From Risungbinella massiliensis (GTDB lineage Bacteria; Bacillota; Bacilli; Thermoactinomycetales; Thermoactinomycetaceae), in assembly GCF_000942395.1 (NCBI RefSeq), contig NZ_LN812102.1, positions 1,805,529-1,869,528 of the forward strand: a stretch of DNA of 64,000 bases, in the 5' to 3' direction. The notes under the pieces were generated by a model. The model was given only the letters and a program-made list of their open reading frames with translations, made no database searches and was not told where the DNA came from. Positions 21,396 to 31,309 of the stretch are shown here, piece after piece; the stretch's first letter is position 1; the number at the start of each line of letters is the position of its first letter. A program made the position numbers and the translations under genes.

Positions 21396-22157
21396 TTATT
21401 TGCCTCCTTGAACAGCATTTTGAACAAGTTGTGCATAGGATTCCGCTTTTAAACTTGCTCCCCCTACCAATGCTCCATCAATATTTGGCTGAGCAAGGAA
21501 AGTAGCAATATTTTCTGGTTTTACACTACCACCATACTGAATCCGCACAGCATCTGCTGTTGTTTGGTCATATATTTCTGCTAATACTTGACGAATATAG
21601 CCGATCACTTCTTCTGCGTCCTCTGCAGTTGCTGCTTTTCCTGAACCAATAGCCCAAACTGGCTCATAAGCGATGATTGCTTTTTTAGCATCATCCGCAC
21701 TTACATCTGCAAGTCCTTTTACTACTTGCTCTTTTACAACCTCATTGGTACGATTTGCTTCTTTTTCTGCTAAGGATTCCCCAACACAGAGAATGGGTAC
21801 CAACTGATGCGCGATTACAGCACGTACTTTTTGATTGACAACTTCATCTGTTTCGGCAAAATATTGTCTCCGCTCAGAGTGACCTAAAATCACATATTTT
21901 GCTCCAACTGTTTGCAGCATAGGAAGACTGATTTCTCCAGTATAAGCACCTTCTGTTTCAAAGTGACAGTTTTGCGCTCCTACTCCTACTTTGTTGCTTA
22001 CATGCTCTCCCATCCAAGGAAGACTAAGAAATGGAGCACATACTACTGCTTCCACTTGGGAGGGAAACTCCATGTTTCCTAGCTCTTGAAAGAATGCTTT
22101 GGTTTCCTCCAGTGTCTTGAACATTTTCCAGTTTCCTGCGATGACCGGTGTTCTCAT
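21396..22157 (-). CDS. tpiA: Triosephosphate isomerase
   Basis: TIM interconverts dihydroxyacetone phosphate and glyceraldehyde-3-phosphate. The 253-residue product has AGNWKMFK (Lys near 12), the catalytic His in VILGHSERR, the catalytic Glu in [11 protein letters not shown] and the phosphate loop [13 protein letters not shown]. It is 16 nt downstream of pgk in the same operon. Confidence 0.98.
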   Translation of the reverse strand: MRTPVIAGNWKMFKTLEETKAFFQELGNMEFPSQVEAVVCAPFLSLPWMGEHVSNKVGVGAQNCHFETEGAYTGEISLPMLQTVGAKYVILGHSERRQYFAETDEVVNQKVRAVIAHQLVPILCVGESLAEKEANRTNEVVKEQVVKGLADVSADDAKKAIIAYEPVWAIGSGKAATAEDAEEVIGYIRQVLAEIYDQTTADAVRIQYGGSVKPENIATFLAQPNIDGALVGGASLKAESYAQLVQNAVQGGK

Positions 22158-22173
22158 AAAACGATCTCCTGTT

Positions 22174-23361
22174 CTACTCTTTATCTTGCAATACCACTAC
22201 ACCTGGTAGCTCTTTGCCCTCCAAAAATTCGAGAGATGCTCCACCACCAGTAGAAATATGATCCACTTCGCTAGCCAACCCTGCTTTTTCGATTGCAGCT
22301 GCAGAATCCCCACCACCTACAATACTGTAGGCTTCACTTTCGGCTAAAGCCCTAGCAACAGCATTGGTACCTTTTGCATAGCGATCCATTTCAAATACAC
22401 CCATCGGCCCATTCCAAATCACCAATGCTGATGACTTAATCACATCTGCAAAGATCTCTGCGGTTTTCGGACCAATATCAACAGCTTCTAAATCAGATGG
22501 AATTTGGTCAATCGAGACTGTCTCCACAATAGATGCATTCTCAGAGAATTCATTGATCACTACACAATCGACTGGCATATAGAATTTAACACCTTTTTCT
22601 CTCGCTTGCTCCACAAATCCCTTTGCCAATTCTTCTTTATCTGGCTCAAACAGGGATTTTCCGATCTCATGACCTTGGGATTTTATGAATGTATAGGCAA
22701 GACCGCCACCTACAATCAGATTGTCCACTTTGCCAAGCAAGTTCTCGATAACCCCGATCTTATCTTTTACTTTTGCACCACCAATAATAGCCGTAAATGG
22801 GCGTTTCGGATTGGACAATGCTTGACCTAAGGCATCCAATTCTTTTTGCATCAAAAGACCAGCTACTGCTGGGATATGATCCGCAATACCCGCAGTTGAC
22901 GCATGAGCTCGATGAGCAGCACCGAATGCATCATTGACAAAAAGATCTGCTAGACCAGCAAATGATTTGGCTAAGTCAGCATCATTTTTCTCTTCCCCAG
23001 GATAGAAGCGAACATTTTCGAGTAGCAGAACTTCTCCTTCTTGCAACGAAGAAACTGCTTTTTCAACTTTGGTTCCTACCGCTTCATTTAGTTTTTGAAC
23101 CGATTGACCCAATAGTTCCGAAAGTCTCTCTGCTACTGGTGTAAGACGCATTTCTTCTACCACTTGGCCCTTTGGACGACCTAAATGGCTAGCTAGTATC
23201 ACTTTAGCACCTTGACCGACTAAATATTGAATAGTAGGTAGCGCAGCGCGGATCCTTGTATCGTCTGTGATACGGCTTCCTTCCATCGGAACATTAAAAT
23301 CGACACGACAAAAGACTCTTTTACCCTTCACTTCTACATCACGAACAGACTTTTTATTCAT
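22174..23361 (-). CDS. pgk: Phosphoglycerate kinase
   Basis: PGK forms ATP and 3-phosphoglycerate from 1,3-bisphosphoglycerate and ADP. The 395-residue product has RVDFNVPM, the substrate stretch [20 protein letters not shown] and the nucleotide site GPMGVFE with GGGDSAAA near the C-terminus. GGAGG precedes the ATG. A long hairpin separates it from gapA upstream. Confidence 0.98.
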   Translation of the reverse strand: MNKKSVRDVEVKGKRVFCRVDFNVPMEGSRITDDTRIRAALPTIQYLVGQGAKVILASHLGRPKGQVVEEMRLTPVAERLSELLGQSVQKLNEAVGTKVEKAVSSLQEGEVLLLENVRFYPGEEKNDADLAKSFAGLADLFVNDAFGAAHRAHASTAGIADHIPAVAGLLMQKELDALGQALSNPKRPFTAIIGGAKVKDKIGVIENLLGKVDNLIVGGGLAYTFIKSQGHEIGKSLFEPDKEELAKGFVEQAREKGVKFYMPVDCVVINEFSENASIVETVSIDQIPSDLEAVDIGPKTAEIFADVIKSSALVIWNGPMGVFEMDRYAKGTNAVARALAESEAYSIVGGGDSAAAIEKAGLASEVDHISTGGGASLEFLEGKELPGVVVLQDKE

Positions 23362-23383
23362 GGTGTTCCTCCTTATGTAAGAA

Positions 23384-23430
23384 GAAGAGGAGAAATTTCT
23401 CCTTTATAAATCGAGAATTCTTCTCCTCTT
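23384..23430 (-). other. Hairpin between gapA and pgk
   Basis: A perfect stem of about 10 bp (AAGAGGAGAA and complement) encloses a 26-nt loop that itself contains the palindrome GGAGAAATTTCTCC. No good U-tract follows, so a role in mRNA stability or processing is likelier than termination. Confidence 0.65.
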
Positions 23431-23460
23431 AACAATTATCATACGGATACATTCTACCTA

Positions 23461-24513
<1,053 letters not shown>

Positions 24514-24533
24514 TCAGTTAGTGCATTATGAAC

Positions 24534-24574
24534 GGGAATGTACCTTTTGAGACTAGGGAGATGGTACCATTCCC
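24534..24574 (-). other. Stem-loop between cggR and gapA
   Basis: Arms GGGAATGGTACC and GGTACATTCCC pair with one bulge around a 17-nt loop, just after the cggR stop. In B. subtilis the cggR-gapA mRNA is cut by RNase Y near a stem-loop at this point, which stabilises the gapA part. A similar role here is inference. Confidence 0.65.
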
Positions 24575-24585
24575 TTTTCTTTTGA

Positions 24586-25608
24586 TCAGATATTTAAGAT
24601 CTTTTTAGCCGCAGCTTCATCCGTGATGAGAATATCCTGCGGGAAAAGAGCGCCAATTGCTTGAATTGCCTCTGCTTTGCTCGCACCACCAGCTACTGCT
24701 ATTTTGTGCGGAATGCTTGGTAGGTCCTTGATATCTAGCCCAATCGTCTGTACCCGGTGTACGATCTTGCCATGTTTATCAAAGTAGTACCCAAAACTTT
24801 CTCCTACCGCATGTGCTTCATCTAGAATTTTTAGTACCTCTCTAGTTGACTCACGCCGAACCGCCATCTTTTTAGCTTCCCCTATGCCATAGACAACAAT
24901 GTCAGCTTGTTGCAGCATCGCAAGGGTGTCTCGAATTTTTGGTTCATCTGCGAGTGCAAGGTAGGCTGATTCGCTTAGTTGCTCCGGAACATGGAACAAT
25001 CGATAACTGCCACCTGCTCTCTCTGCTAAGAGTGTTACAACAAAGTTTGCTTCTTTTCTGGCGCTTTCCCCTACTCCACCTCTAGCTGGGAGAAAAAGAG
25101 CTCGTTTTAGACGTGCAGAGGGAGTCATCGTCTCGGCAATTGCCCGCATGGTAGAACCACCAGTTACCGCAATTACCTTTTTTTCAGAACCAACCAACTC
25201 CATGAGGAGATGTCCAGCCGCACGACCTAGAGCTGTTTTCACCGCTTCTGAACGATCTGAATCACCAGGCAATACGATGACTCGGTTAATATGTAGTAGC
25301 TTCGTTAGTTGGGCTTCTAGATCGCTTAAACCTAACAACTCACTCATCGATTGTTCCAACAGCTTAAGAAGTTCTACTCCTTCTTCAGTCAAACGCATGC
25401 CAATTGTCGCAATCTCTACTAATCCTTGAGAGCGAAGAAAATCCACTTCGGCTCGTAAGACCCGCTCCGTAGTTTGCAACACCTGTGTCAAGGCTCTACG
25501 CCCAACCGGCTGTAAAATGTGGATCTGACGTAATATCTCATACCTTTTTTTCATTACTTCGAGTAAGTCTGGCAACAATTTTCGCTGCACATTCAATAAG
25601 TCTATCAT
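24586..25608 (-). CDS. cggR: Central glycolytic genes regulator
   Basis: CggR is a SorC/DeoR-family repressor that responds to fructose-1,6-bisphosphate. The 340-residue product has an N-terminal winged helix (about 20-85, with RRALTQVLQTTERVLRAEVDFL) and a C-terminal sugar-phosphate domain (VTGGSTMRAIAETM; ARGGVGESARKEAN; GIGEAKKMA; VAGGASKAEAI). CGGAGGG precedes the ATG. It heads the lower-glycolysis operon, and its probable operator lies 10 nt upstream. Confidence 0.97.
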   Translation of the reverse strand: MIDLLNVQRKLLPDLLEVMKKRYEILRQIHILQPVGRRALTQVLQTTERVLRAEVDFLRSQGLVEIATIGMRLTEEGVELLKLLEQSMSELLGLSDLEAQLTKLLHINRVIVLPGDSDRSEAVKTALGRAAGHLLMELVGSEKKVIAVTGGSTMRAIAETMTPSARLKRALFLPARGGVGESARKEANFVVTLLAERAGGSYRLFHVPEQLSESAYLALADEPKIRDTLAMLQQADIVVYGIGEAKKMAVRRESTREVLKILDEAHAVGESFGYYFDKHGKIVHRVQTIGLDIKDLPSIPHKIAVAGGASKAEAIQAIGALFPQDILITDEAAAKKILNI

Positions 25609-25618
25609 CGCTTCCCTC

Positions 25619-25666
25619 CGGGACTTATTATGTCCCTAGTATACAAAATAAGTCCCTCTATGTCTA
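25619..25666 (-). promoter_or_regulatory. cggR operon promoter and CggR operator
   Basis: The minus strand carries TAGACA (25661-25666), 17 nt, TATACT (25638-25643), a strong sigma-A promoter. GGGAC repeats lie across the spacer and just after the -10, in the arrangement GGGACTTATTTTGT and GGGACATAATAAGTCCC, which resembles the tandem GGGAC-N-TGTC half-sites known for CggR. Autorepression of the operon follows by analogy with B. subtilis. Confidence 0.82.
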
Positions 25667-25699
25667 AAAAAAATCGACAAGACAATTTTAACGCACCTC

Positions 25700-26959
25700 C
25701 TACTTCTTTGCCAAGGGGTACAATTGTTTTCTTGTCGAAGAACTGGCGATCCCAAGTTCCAGTCGGTATTTTGCTACGGTTCGTCGAGACAATACAATCC
25801 CCATTTTGCCCAGCATTTCTGCTATATGTTGATCACTAAACGGTTGAACTGGATTCTCTATCTCTACCAGCTTCTGAATTTCCCGTTTGATTAGAAAAGG
25901 TGTCGTCACATCTCCACGTCTTCCTGTAAAAAAGAAGCGGAATGGTACGATCCCTCGAGGGGTCTCCATGTATTTTCCTTGCACAGCTCTACTTACTGTT
26001 GATTCATGATAACCCAATTCCTCTGCGACAGCACGCATAGTGAGAGGAGTCAAACCTTCTTCTCCCAGTTCCATATAGAACTGTTGATGATGAACAATCA
26101 CTTTCGCAATTTGCAACAGTGTCCACTTACTCTGATATAGTGCCCGCTCTAACCAGTTTAGATGGTCTGTAGAAGGAAGTCCTTCTTTCATGGTGAAATC
26201 ATCCCATGATGTCGGAAGCACTGATTTACTTCGCTCCGATAAGCAAACTTGATAGTCCGACTGATCATAATCTAAATAAACTACCACATCTGGAGCAATA
26301 TAATCTGACACATCCGTCAATGCGTATCTACCACATGGAAAAGGGTCACATTCTAAAATCTCCTGATACGCTTCTTCGAGCTCCTCTTGAGAAACTTTTA
26401 ATTCTTCCTGTAGCCAATACCAATCTTTTTCTGCCACTTTTTCTAAATATTTTTCTACTAAGGTAATAGAAAGAGAGGAACTAGACCGTCTCCGTAACTG
26501 AAGACAGAGCATCTCAGATGTAGATCTAGCTCCTACTCCAGCAGGTTCTAATGATTGCAATAGCTTCAAGATCTCCCCATAACAGCTAGGATATCTCAAT
26601 TGAAAGCGCTTACAAAATTCTGCTTCTGAAAGATGTAGTCTACCTCTCTCATCCAGGTTGTAGATAAAGTACTGAAGATACGACTTTCGAAGATCATCCA
26701 AGCGTAGATCCCATACTTGCTCCTCTAAATCCTCTACCAGGGTAACGGTTGTCCCTTTTGGGTCCGCTATTTCCCTTAATAAATAAGATTGTACCTTACC
26801 ATGATTCTGACTTAATAAGCTTGGTTGCTGGTCTTGCAAATAATATTCTAATCCTTCTTGAGAGTATGTTAACAACTCAATACTCTGTCTCAGTTGTGGA
26901 GTCATGACCAATTGGCATTGTAACTCTTGGTTTAGAGCAAAATCCCAGCGAACTGCCAA
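25700..26959 (-). CDS. rpoN: RNA polymerase sigma-54 factor
   Basis: Sigma-54 (SigL in Bacillus) directs transcription that needs AAA+ activators. The 419-residue product has the Gln-rich N-terminal region (LVMTPQLRQSIELL), a core-binding domain, the HTH VAEELGYHESTVSRAVQGKY and the RpoN box (RRTVAKYR) near the C-terminus. The start is TTG with GGGGGTG upstream. It lies directly upstream of cggR on the same strand, with the cggR promoter in the 91-nt gap. No sigma-54 activator is in the window. Confidence 0.97.
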   Translation of the reverse strand: MAVRWDFALNQELQCQLVMTPQLRQSIELLTYSQEGLEYYLQDQQPSLLSQNHGKVQSYLLREIADPKGTTVTLVEDLEEQVWDLRLDDLRKSYLQYFIYNLDERGRLHLSEAEFCKRFQLRYPSCYGEILKLLQSLEPAGVGARSTSEMLCLQLRRRSSSSLSITLVEKYLEKVAEKDWYWLQEELKVSQEELEEAYQEILECDPFPCGRYALTDVSDYIAPDVVVYLDYDQSDYQVCLSERSKSVLPTSWDDFTMKEGLPSTDHLNWLERALYQSKWTLLQIAKVIVHHQQFYMELGEEGLTPLTMRAVAEELGYHESTVSRAVQGKYMETPRGIVPFRFFFTGRRGDVTTPFLIKREIQKLVEIENPVQPFSDQHIAEMLGKMGIVLSRRTVAKYRLELGIASSSTRKQLYPLAKK

Positions 26960-27024
26960 AGGAACACCCCCAATATACTTTGCTTCTAGTATAACATAAT
27001 GGAAAGAATCTATTGAATGAGAAC

Positions 27025-27053
27025 TTGCGTTTTGCTTATCTGTATGTTACGAT
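27025..27053 (+). promoter_or_regulatory. Possible promoter of tRNA-Arg
   Basis: TTGCGT, 17 nt, TACGAT ends 16 nt before the tRNA. Both hexamers match the sigma-A consensus at four of six positions. Confidence 0.4.
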
Positions 27054-27069
27054 ATAAAAGTCTCATTTT

Positions 27070-27144
27070 GCGCCTATAGCTCAGGGGATAGAGCACTGGT
27101 CTCCGGAACCAGGTGCCCAAGTTCGATTCTTGGTAGGCGCGCCA
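27070..27144 (+). tRNA. tRNA-Arg (anticodon CCG)
   Basis: A cloverleaf is readable: acceptor GCGCCTA/TAGGCGC, D-arm GCTCAGGGGATAGAGC, anticodon stem CTGGT/ACCAG with loop CTCCGGA (anticodon CCG) and T-arm CCAAGTTCGATTCTTGG; CCA is encoded. It is a single gene with its own terminator. Confidence 0.96.
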
Positions 27145-27150
27145 AAGGAA

Positions 27151-27194
27151 AAACGCCTTCTAATCTGCTATTATGCAGTCTAGGAGGCGTTTTT
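27151..27194 (+). terminator. Terminator of tRNA-Arg
   Basis: AAACGCCT and AGGCGTTT arms with a structured loop are followed by T5, directly after the tRNA. Confidence 0.82.
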
Positions 27195-27317
27195 GTTATA
27201 TATATATGAAATCTACTAAAAAACAACTTTATATTTGGATAAGTGTGCTAAGTTTCCCGATTTTATACTCCATTCATCAATGCATACTTCATAACTTTAC
27301 TCCTTTTAAAAGGGAAT

Positions 27318-27345
27318 AAAAAAACCAGGCTCCTTAGAGCCTAGT
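27318..27345 (-). terminator. Terminator of the lipoprotein gene
   Basis: The stem AACTAGGCTC with its complement (loop TAAG) is followed by seven T on the minus strand, 20 nt after the stop. Confidence 0.9.
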
Positions 27346-27364
27346 TACATCATTGTTAATCCTA

Positions 27365-28030
27365 TTACTGTCTTGGGAAGAGAACTTCTCCATCTGTTGT
27401 TTCAATACGGAACAGAGTAGAGAATTGGTTTACTGCGTTATCGTTTACTGTCAAGATCGAGTTAGCTGGTACGTTGTTTGCTCCACCTGGTGTTAAGCTA
27501 ACCGTAATTTTGTAGATCTTCGATTGTTTTACGATCGATTTTACATCCATACGGTAACCCATGTATTTAGCATCACGAACGATCAATAAGAAGCCTTGAT
27601 CAGTATCTTGGTTTACTTGGGATTGTGCACTAGTTGGGAGTAAGTTGTGTTGTAGATAGTAGATACCAGTCTTATCGATACCGCTGATACGATTGAAGTA
27701 GCTACCATCGGAAACAGATCCCAACACTTTGTAGTTTAGATAGCCTTCTCCATCATGGAAACGCTCATTAGGAGTTCCATTATATTTTAGATCATCGGTG
27801 CTATCGGATAGGCCGTTATCAGTGTTATTGTTGTTATTGTTATTATTATTCCCATTGTCTGTTAAATCGGTTTGGTTGTTATTGGTGTTATTATTATTGT
27901 TATTGTTGCTTTGCTCCTGATCCTTAACTGCAGAACCCAATAATTCGCCAATAGCATTACAACCTGTTAATGCAACCATGGCTAGGAGTAGAAATGCTAT
28001 GGATAAATGCTTGAAATTAAAACGTTTCAA
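27365..28030 (-). CDS. Lipoprotein with Asn-rich linker, unknown function
   Basis: A 221-residue exported lipoprotein. It has a basic start, a hydrophobic core and the lipobox LTGC with the modified Cys near residue 25. Residues about 41-80 are a low-complexity linker of Asn runs broken by T, Q, D and G, encoded by AAT/AAC repeats. The following globular domain (about 85-221) is not recognised; it contains GYLNYKVLGSV, FLLIVRDAKYMGYRMDV and VSLTPGGANNVP. The start is TTG, six bases after GGGGGAG; an upstream in-frame ATG is not supported by a binding site. Lgt, encoded in this window, would lipidate it. Confidence 0.8.
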   Translation of the reverse strand: MKRFNFKHLSIAFLLLAMVALTGCNAIGELLGSAVKDQEQSNNNNNNNTNNNQTDLTDNGNNNNNNNNNTDNGLSDSTDDLKYNGTPNERFHDGEGYLNYKVLGSVSDGSYFNRISGIDKTGIYYLQHNLLPTSAQSQVNQDTDQGFLLIVRDAKYMGYRMDVKSIVKQSKIYKITVSLTPGGANNVPANSILTVNDNAVNQFSTLFRIETTDGEVLFPRQ

Positions 28031-28086
28031 TGTTACTCCCCCGTTTTCAAATAAGTTTGCTAAACGCAAAACATAATGTCTATATA

Positions 28087-28115
28087 AATTTACCTGATTC
28101 CCAGCAAATTGCCAA
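28087..28115 (-). promoter_or_regulatory. Promoter of the lipoprotein gene
   Basis: On the minus strand TTGGCA, 17 nt, TAAATT lie about 60 nt upstream of the lipoprotein start. The remainder of the 380-base gap up to clpP shows only the clpP control region. Confidence 0.6.
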
Positions 28116-28345
28116 GACGAAAAATGGATTAAATTTTGGGTTTTTATTGTTAGTTCTAGATATTTTCTTATTTTGTCAACGAAATGTTTTCAAATTAGAC
28201 TTTGTACTGGAATTCAGTTGGAAAACGGCAATGAAAATAAGCAAATCATTTTCCGATTCCTCCCTGTCACTACTATTGATTCTAAAAGAGGAAAACCGGT
28301 AAGAATGGGGTAATAAAAAGTTATCTGACCTTTGGCTCTCTTTTA

Positions 28346-28375
28346 TTTGACCTACTTTGACCTTTACGGTATGAT
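28346..28375 (+). promoter_or_regulatory. clpP promoter with overlapping CtsR box
   Basis: TTGACC (28347-28352), 17 nt, TATGAT (28370-28375) is a good sigma-A promoter. On the minus strand 28346-28362 reads GGTCAAAGTAGGTCAAA, the exact heptad direct repeat bound by the heat-shock repressor CtsR. The operator covers the -35, so CtsR binding would block RNA polymerase. An extra half-like TGACC lies at 28325. Confidence 0.9.
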
Positions 28376-28411
28376 AAATTTATCAACATCATTTGAACAG
28401 GAGGATTTCAA

Positions 28412-29008
28412 ATGAATTTAGTTCCTTATGTTGTCGAACAAACTTCACGCGGTGAACGATCCTATGACATTTATTCTCGGTTACTAAAGGATCGCATTAT
28501 TTTATTAGGTGGTCCAGTAACAGACGAACTAGCCAATGCTATCGTGGCTCAGTTACTCTTTTTATCAGCAGATGATCCAGAAAAGGATATTCAGCTCTTC
28601 ATCAACTCTCCAGGTGGTTCGATCTCTGCTGGAATGGCAATTTATGATACCATGCAATTAGTAAAGCCAGATGTCCAAACTCATTGTATCGGATTGGCTG
28701 CATCCATGGGGGCTTTCCTACTTGCTGCTGGGACAAAAGGTAAGCGTTTCGCGCTTCCAAATAGTGAAGTAATGATTCATCAACCACTGGGTGGTGCTCA
28801 AGGACAAGCAACCGATATTGAGATCCGTGCAAAACGGATTTTGAGGATGCGTGAAAACTTGAACAAACTTTTAGCTGAATTCACAGGACAACCACTGAAA
28901 AAAATAGAGCAAGACACCGATCGAGATAACTTTATGTCTGCTGAAGATGCATTGAAATATGGATTGATTGACAAAGTTATTACTAGAAAAGACGAAGAAA
29001 GCAAATAA
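28412..29008 (+). CDS. clpP: ATP-dependent Clp protease proteolytic subunit
   Basis: ClpP forms the tetradecameric serine protease chamber that works with ClpX and ClpC, and degrades SsrA-tagged proteins among others. The 198-residue product has the oxyanion stretch [16 protein letters not shown], the catalytic Ser in [14 protein letters not shown], the His in MIHQPLGG and the Asp in [19 protein letters not shown] precedes the ATG. Control by CtsR is indicated by the upstream operator. Confidence 0.98.
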   Translation: MNLVPYVVEQTSRGERSYDIYSRLLKDRIILLGGPVTDELANAIVAQLLFLSADDPEKDIQLFINSPGGSISAGMAIYDTMQLVKPDVQTHCIGLAASMGAFLLAAGTKGKRFALPNSEVMIHQPLGGAQGQATDIEIRAKRILRMRENLNKLLAEFTGQPLKKIEQDTDRDNFMSAEDALKYGLIDKVITRKDEESK

Positions 29009-29009
29009 C

Positions 29010-29051
29010 AGGAAAAGTCCCTGCATAAATTCGATTGCAGGGACTTTTCCT
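29010..29051 (+). terminator. Terminator of clpP
   Basis: A 16-bp stem (AGGAAAAGTCCCTGCA and complement) with a 10-nt loop lies immediately after the stop. Confidence 0.9.
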
Positions 29052-29115
29052 TTACGAATGGCGAAAAGAGTCATACAATAGTTTGTGAAATATCACACAA
29101 ATGAGGAGCAGTATC

Positions 29116-29211
29116 ATGAACAAATCTCAAAAACAGGAGAAAGGCTTGTTCTGGCTCTGTATTATAATCGCTGTTATCATGGGACTTTCTTTTTTAGGTA
29201 AATTCTTCTGA
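29116..29211 (+). CDS. Small single-helix membrane protein (31 aa)
   Basis: An ATG with GGAG seven bases upstream opens a 31-codon frame: a basic N-terminus (MNKSQKQEKG), one membrane helix (LFWLCIIIAVIMGLSFLG) and KFF at the end. A strong terminator follows 14 nt after the stop. The pattern of binding site, charged head, helix and terminator supports a real small gene. Function unknown. Confidence 0.6.
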   Translation: MNKSQKQEKGLFWLCIIIAVIMGLSFLGKFF

Positions 29212-29225
29212 GACTACGATAGTCT

Positions 29226-29266
29226 AAAAAAAGACGCTCTCCGCACTTGGAGAGCATCTTTTTTTA
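29226..29266. terminator. Bidirectional terminator
   Basis: The stem GAYGCTCTCC with its complement is flanked by A7 and T7. It serves the small membrane protein on plus and the membrane-protein gene on minus, whose stop it touches. Confidence 0.9.
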
Positions 29267-29935
29267 GACGTACAATACCTCTTCTTCATAATCGGTCGTT
29301 TTATTTCGATAGTCTGTTAACACGATCGAGCACATCATAATTAATTCACTTAGGGAGAGAAGGCTTTCCATCCCCCAAATGTAACTCACCAAAACTCCCA
29401 TCATACTAATTCCTGCCCCCAATAACATAACCGGCCACTGCACCTTTTTCCATAAGATTAGTCCCGTTGCAAAAATAGAGAGCATTGCTAAAAGGCTAAC
29501 CCATGGAAAAACTTCTTCTGCTGGTTGGTATCGAAACAGACCGTTCACTTCCACTGGAACAACCATAACCCATTGGTAGTGTACCAAAATCCCAATCAAC
29601 GTCACGATCGCAGTATAAGCATGAAAGCTGATTCGAATTCGATACTGTTCGATCCAATCAACGTGAATTTTCCGCAATTGATCCAAACTTACAAAGATCA
29701 AGGTTGGGAATAAGATAACATACAGCAAGAGTCGGATTTGGCTTAGTACTTCTAAGGCAGAACCAGGTCCTAATATATTTCCTAAGGAAAGAACAGTACT
29801 ATCAAAGAAAAGTGCCAATATGATAAATAGGGTCCAAGCAGAACCCCATAAAGAGGATTCGCGAAAGAGACGAAAGGCAATCAGGGCTAGGATGAAATAG
29901 ATAACAGTAATGGTGGGATAAATTAATAAATCCAT
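29264..29935 (-). CDS. Integral membrane protein, unknown
   Basis: A 223-residue protein with seven predicted helices (about 4-21, 32-52, 65-85, 106-125, 141-161, 165-187 and 190-205) and a cytoplasmic-type acidic tail (DYEEEVLYV). No transporter or enzyme motif is recognised. It stands alone between terminators, downstream of the crh operon terminator on the same strand. Confidence 0.65.
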   Translation of the reverse strand: MDLLIYPTITVIYFILALIAFRLFRESSLWGSAWTLFIILALFFDSTVLSLGNILGPGSALEVLSQIRLLLYVILFPTLIFVSLDQLRKIHVDWIEQYRIRISFHAYTAIVTLIGILVHYQWVMVVPVEVNGLFRYQPAEEVFPWVSLLAMLSIFATGLILWKKVQWPVMLLGAGISMMGVLVSYIWGMESLLSLSELIMMCSIVLTDYRNKTTDYEEEVLYV

Positions 29936-30032
29936 TTTTCCCCTCCGACTAAATATTCGACAGAATTTGTAAGTTCCTATTCTATCATAGTCCTAAACAC
30001 CTGTATTTACACCTCATAAATGTTACAAAAAC

Positions 30033-30064
30033 AAAAAAACAGAACCAAATAAGCTGGTTCTGTT
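30033..30064 (-). terminator. Terminator of the glcK-rapZ-glmR-whiA-crh operon
   Basis: A 10-bp stem (AACAGAACCA and complement), 7-nt loop and T7 on the minus strand lie 9 nt after the HPr-like gene. Confidence 0.92.
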
Positions 30065-30072
30065 CCCCTTCC

Positions 30073-30339
30073 TTACTCATGTCGATCTACAATGGCTACT
30101 AAAGCCTCGATCGCTTGTTCTGCATCTTTCCCTTTGGCTCGTAGTATGATCTCAGTACCTTTTCCTACTGCCATCGCCATTACTCCCATGATGCTTTTGG
30201 CATTTGCCTCTTTGGAGCCCTTTACAATATGGATTTCCGACACATATTTACCTGCCTCTTGAACAAATTCAGCAGCAGGTCGTGCATGTAAACCGGTTTC
30301 TAACTGCACAATCACTTTTTTCTCTACGATCATGCTCAT
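30073..30339 (-). CDS. HPr-family phosphocarrier at the crh locus, His15 retained
   Basis: An 88-residue HPr-like protein. Flanking sequence resembles Crh (ETGLxARPA, FVQEA, AKSIMGVM, GTEI), and the gene follows rapZ, glmR and whiA exactly where Bacillus has crh. Unlike B. subtilis Crh, which has Gln at position 15, this one has His in GLHARPA, the residue phosphorylated by PTS Enzyme I. Ser46 (KSIMG), the HPrK target, is also present. It could therefore act both as a catabolite-repression cofactor and as a true PTS carrier. No ptsI is adjacent. AGGGGG precedes the ATG; the gap to whiA is 12 nt. Confidence 0.9.
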   Translation of the reverse strand: MSMIVEKKVIVQLETGLHARPAAEFVQEAGKYVSEIHIVKGSKEANAKSIMGVMAMAVGKGTEIILRAKGKDAEQAIEALVAIVDRHE

Positions 30340-30351
30340 TACACTTCCCCC

Positions 30352-31284
30352 TTATGTGCTTAGCTGTTTCGCGATCTGTTCTAATTTACGAATTCGGTGG
30401 TTGATGGCCGATTTACTCAATTTCCCACTTGGAATTAGTTCCCCAAGCTCCGAGAGATTGGCTTCCGGATATTTTAAACGTATCTCGGCTACTTCTTTTA
30501 ACTTATCTGGTAGATCCTGTAGTCCTACCTCATCCTGAATTCGTTTGATATTCTCAATTTGGCGCATTGCCGCTTGAATAGATTTGTTCAAGTTCGCAGT
30601 TTCACAATTAACGAGACGATTAACGGAGTTTCTCATATCCTTGAGGATGCGAACGTTTTCAAAGTGCAAGAGGGAGGGATGGGCGCCAATCACATTTAAA
30701 AACTCCCCGATCTTATCCCCTTCTTTAATATACACGACATATCCTTTTTTTCTTTCTATGATTTTGGCATGTAGGTGAAATTGATTCATTAATTCACTCA
30801 ATGCCAAACTATGGTCCTCATAAGTAGTAACAATTTCCAAATGATACGAAACACTATCAGGATTATTTACAGAGCCACCAGCTAAAAAAGCTCCTCGCAA
30901 ATAGGATCGCTTACAACAAGTCTTTTCAATCACATCTTGATAAATCCCATTGTAGCGTTCCCAACTATTCTCCTTTAAGATCCCTAGATCATGTAGAATT
31001 CGTTCTGCATGAGATGTAACACGAACAAGATAGACATTATTTTTTTTCAGCCGTGCTTTCTTCCTTACCAATACTTCTGGTTGCACTTGGTAAATACTCT
31101 TCAATAACGAGAAAATATGCCTAGCAGTGGCAGGATTCTCCGTCAATAATTCTAAGATCATATGGCGATTTACAATCTGCATTGTGCCATTCATCCGAAC
31201 CAAAGCGGATAGCTCTGCTTTCTTACAACAAGGCTTTTTTTCTATTTGAGTTAGCTCTTTTTTTGTTTCCGAAGTAAATGACAT
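30352..31284 (-). CDS. whiA: DNA-binding protein WhiA
   Basis: WhiA is a conserved Gram-positive protein linked to cell division and chromosome segregation in Bacillus and to sporulation in Streptomyces. The 310-residue product has the N-terminal degenerate LAGLIDADG fold ([20 protein letters not shown]) and the C-terminal helix-turn-helix ([20 protein letters not shown]). It belongs to the rapZ-glmR-whiA-crh operon with a gap of 25 nt after glmR. Confidence 0.97.
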   Translation of the reverse strand: MSFTSETKKELTQIEKKPCCKKAELSALVRMNGTMQIVNRHMILELLTENPATARHIFSLLKSIYQVQPEVLVRKKARLKKNNVYLVRVTSHAERILHDLGILKENSWERYNGIYQDVIEKTCCKRSYLRGAFLAGGSVNNPDSVSYHLEIVTTYEDHSLALSELMNQFHLHAKIIERKKGYVVYIKEGDKIGEFLNVIGAHPSLLHFENVRILKDMRNSVNRLVNCETANLNKSIQAAMRQIENIKRIQDEVGLQDLPDKLKEVAEIRLKYPEANLSELGELIPSGKLSKSAINHRIRKLEQIAKQLST

Positions 31285-31309
31285 AGGTGATCCCCTCTAG
31301 TGACTCCTA

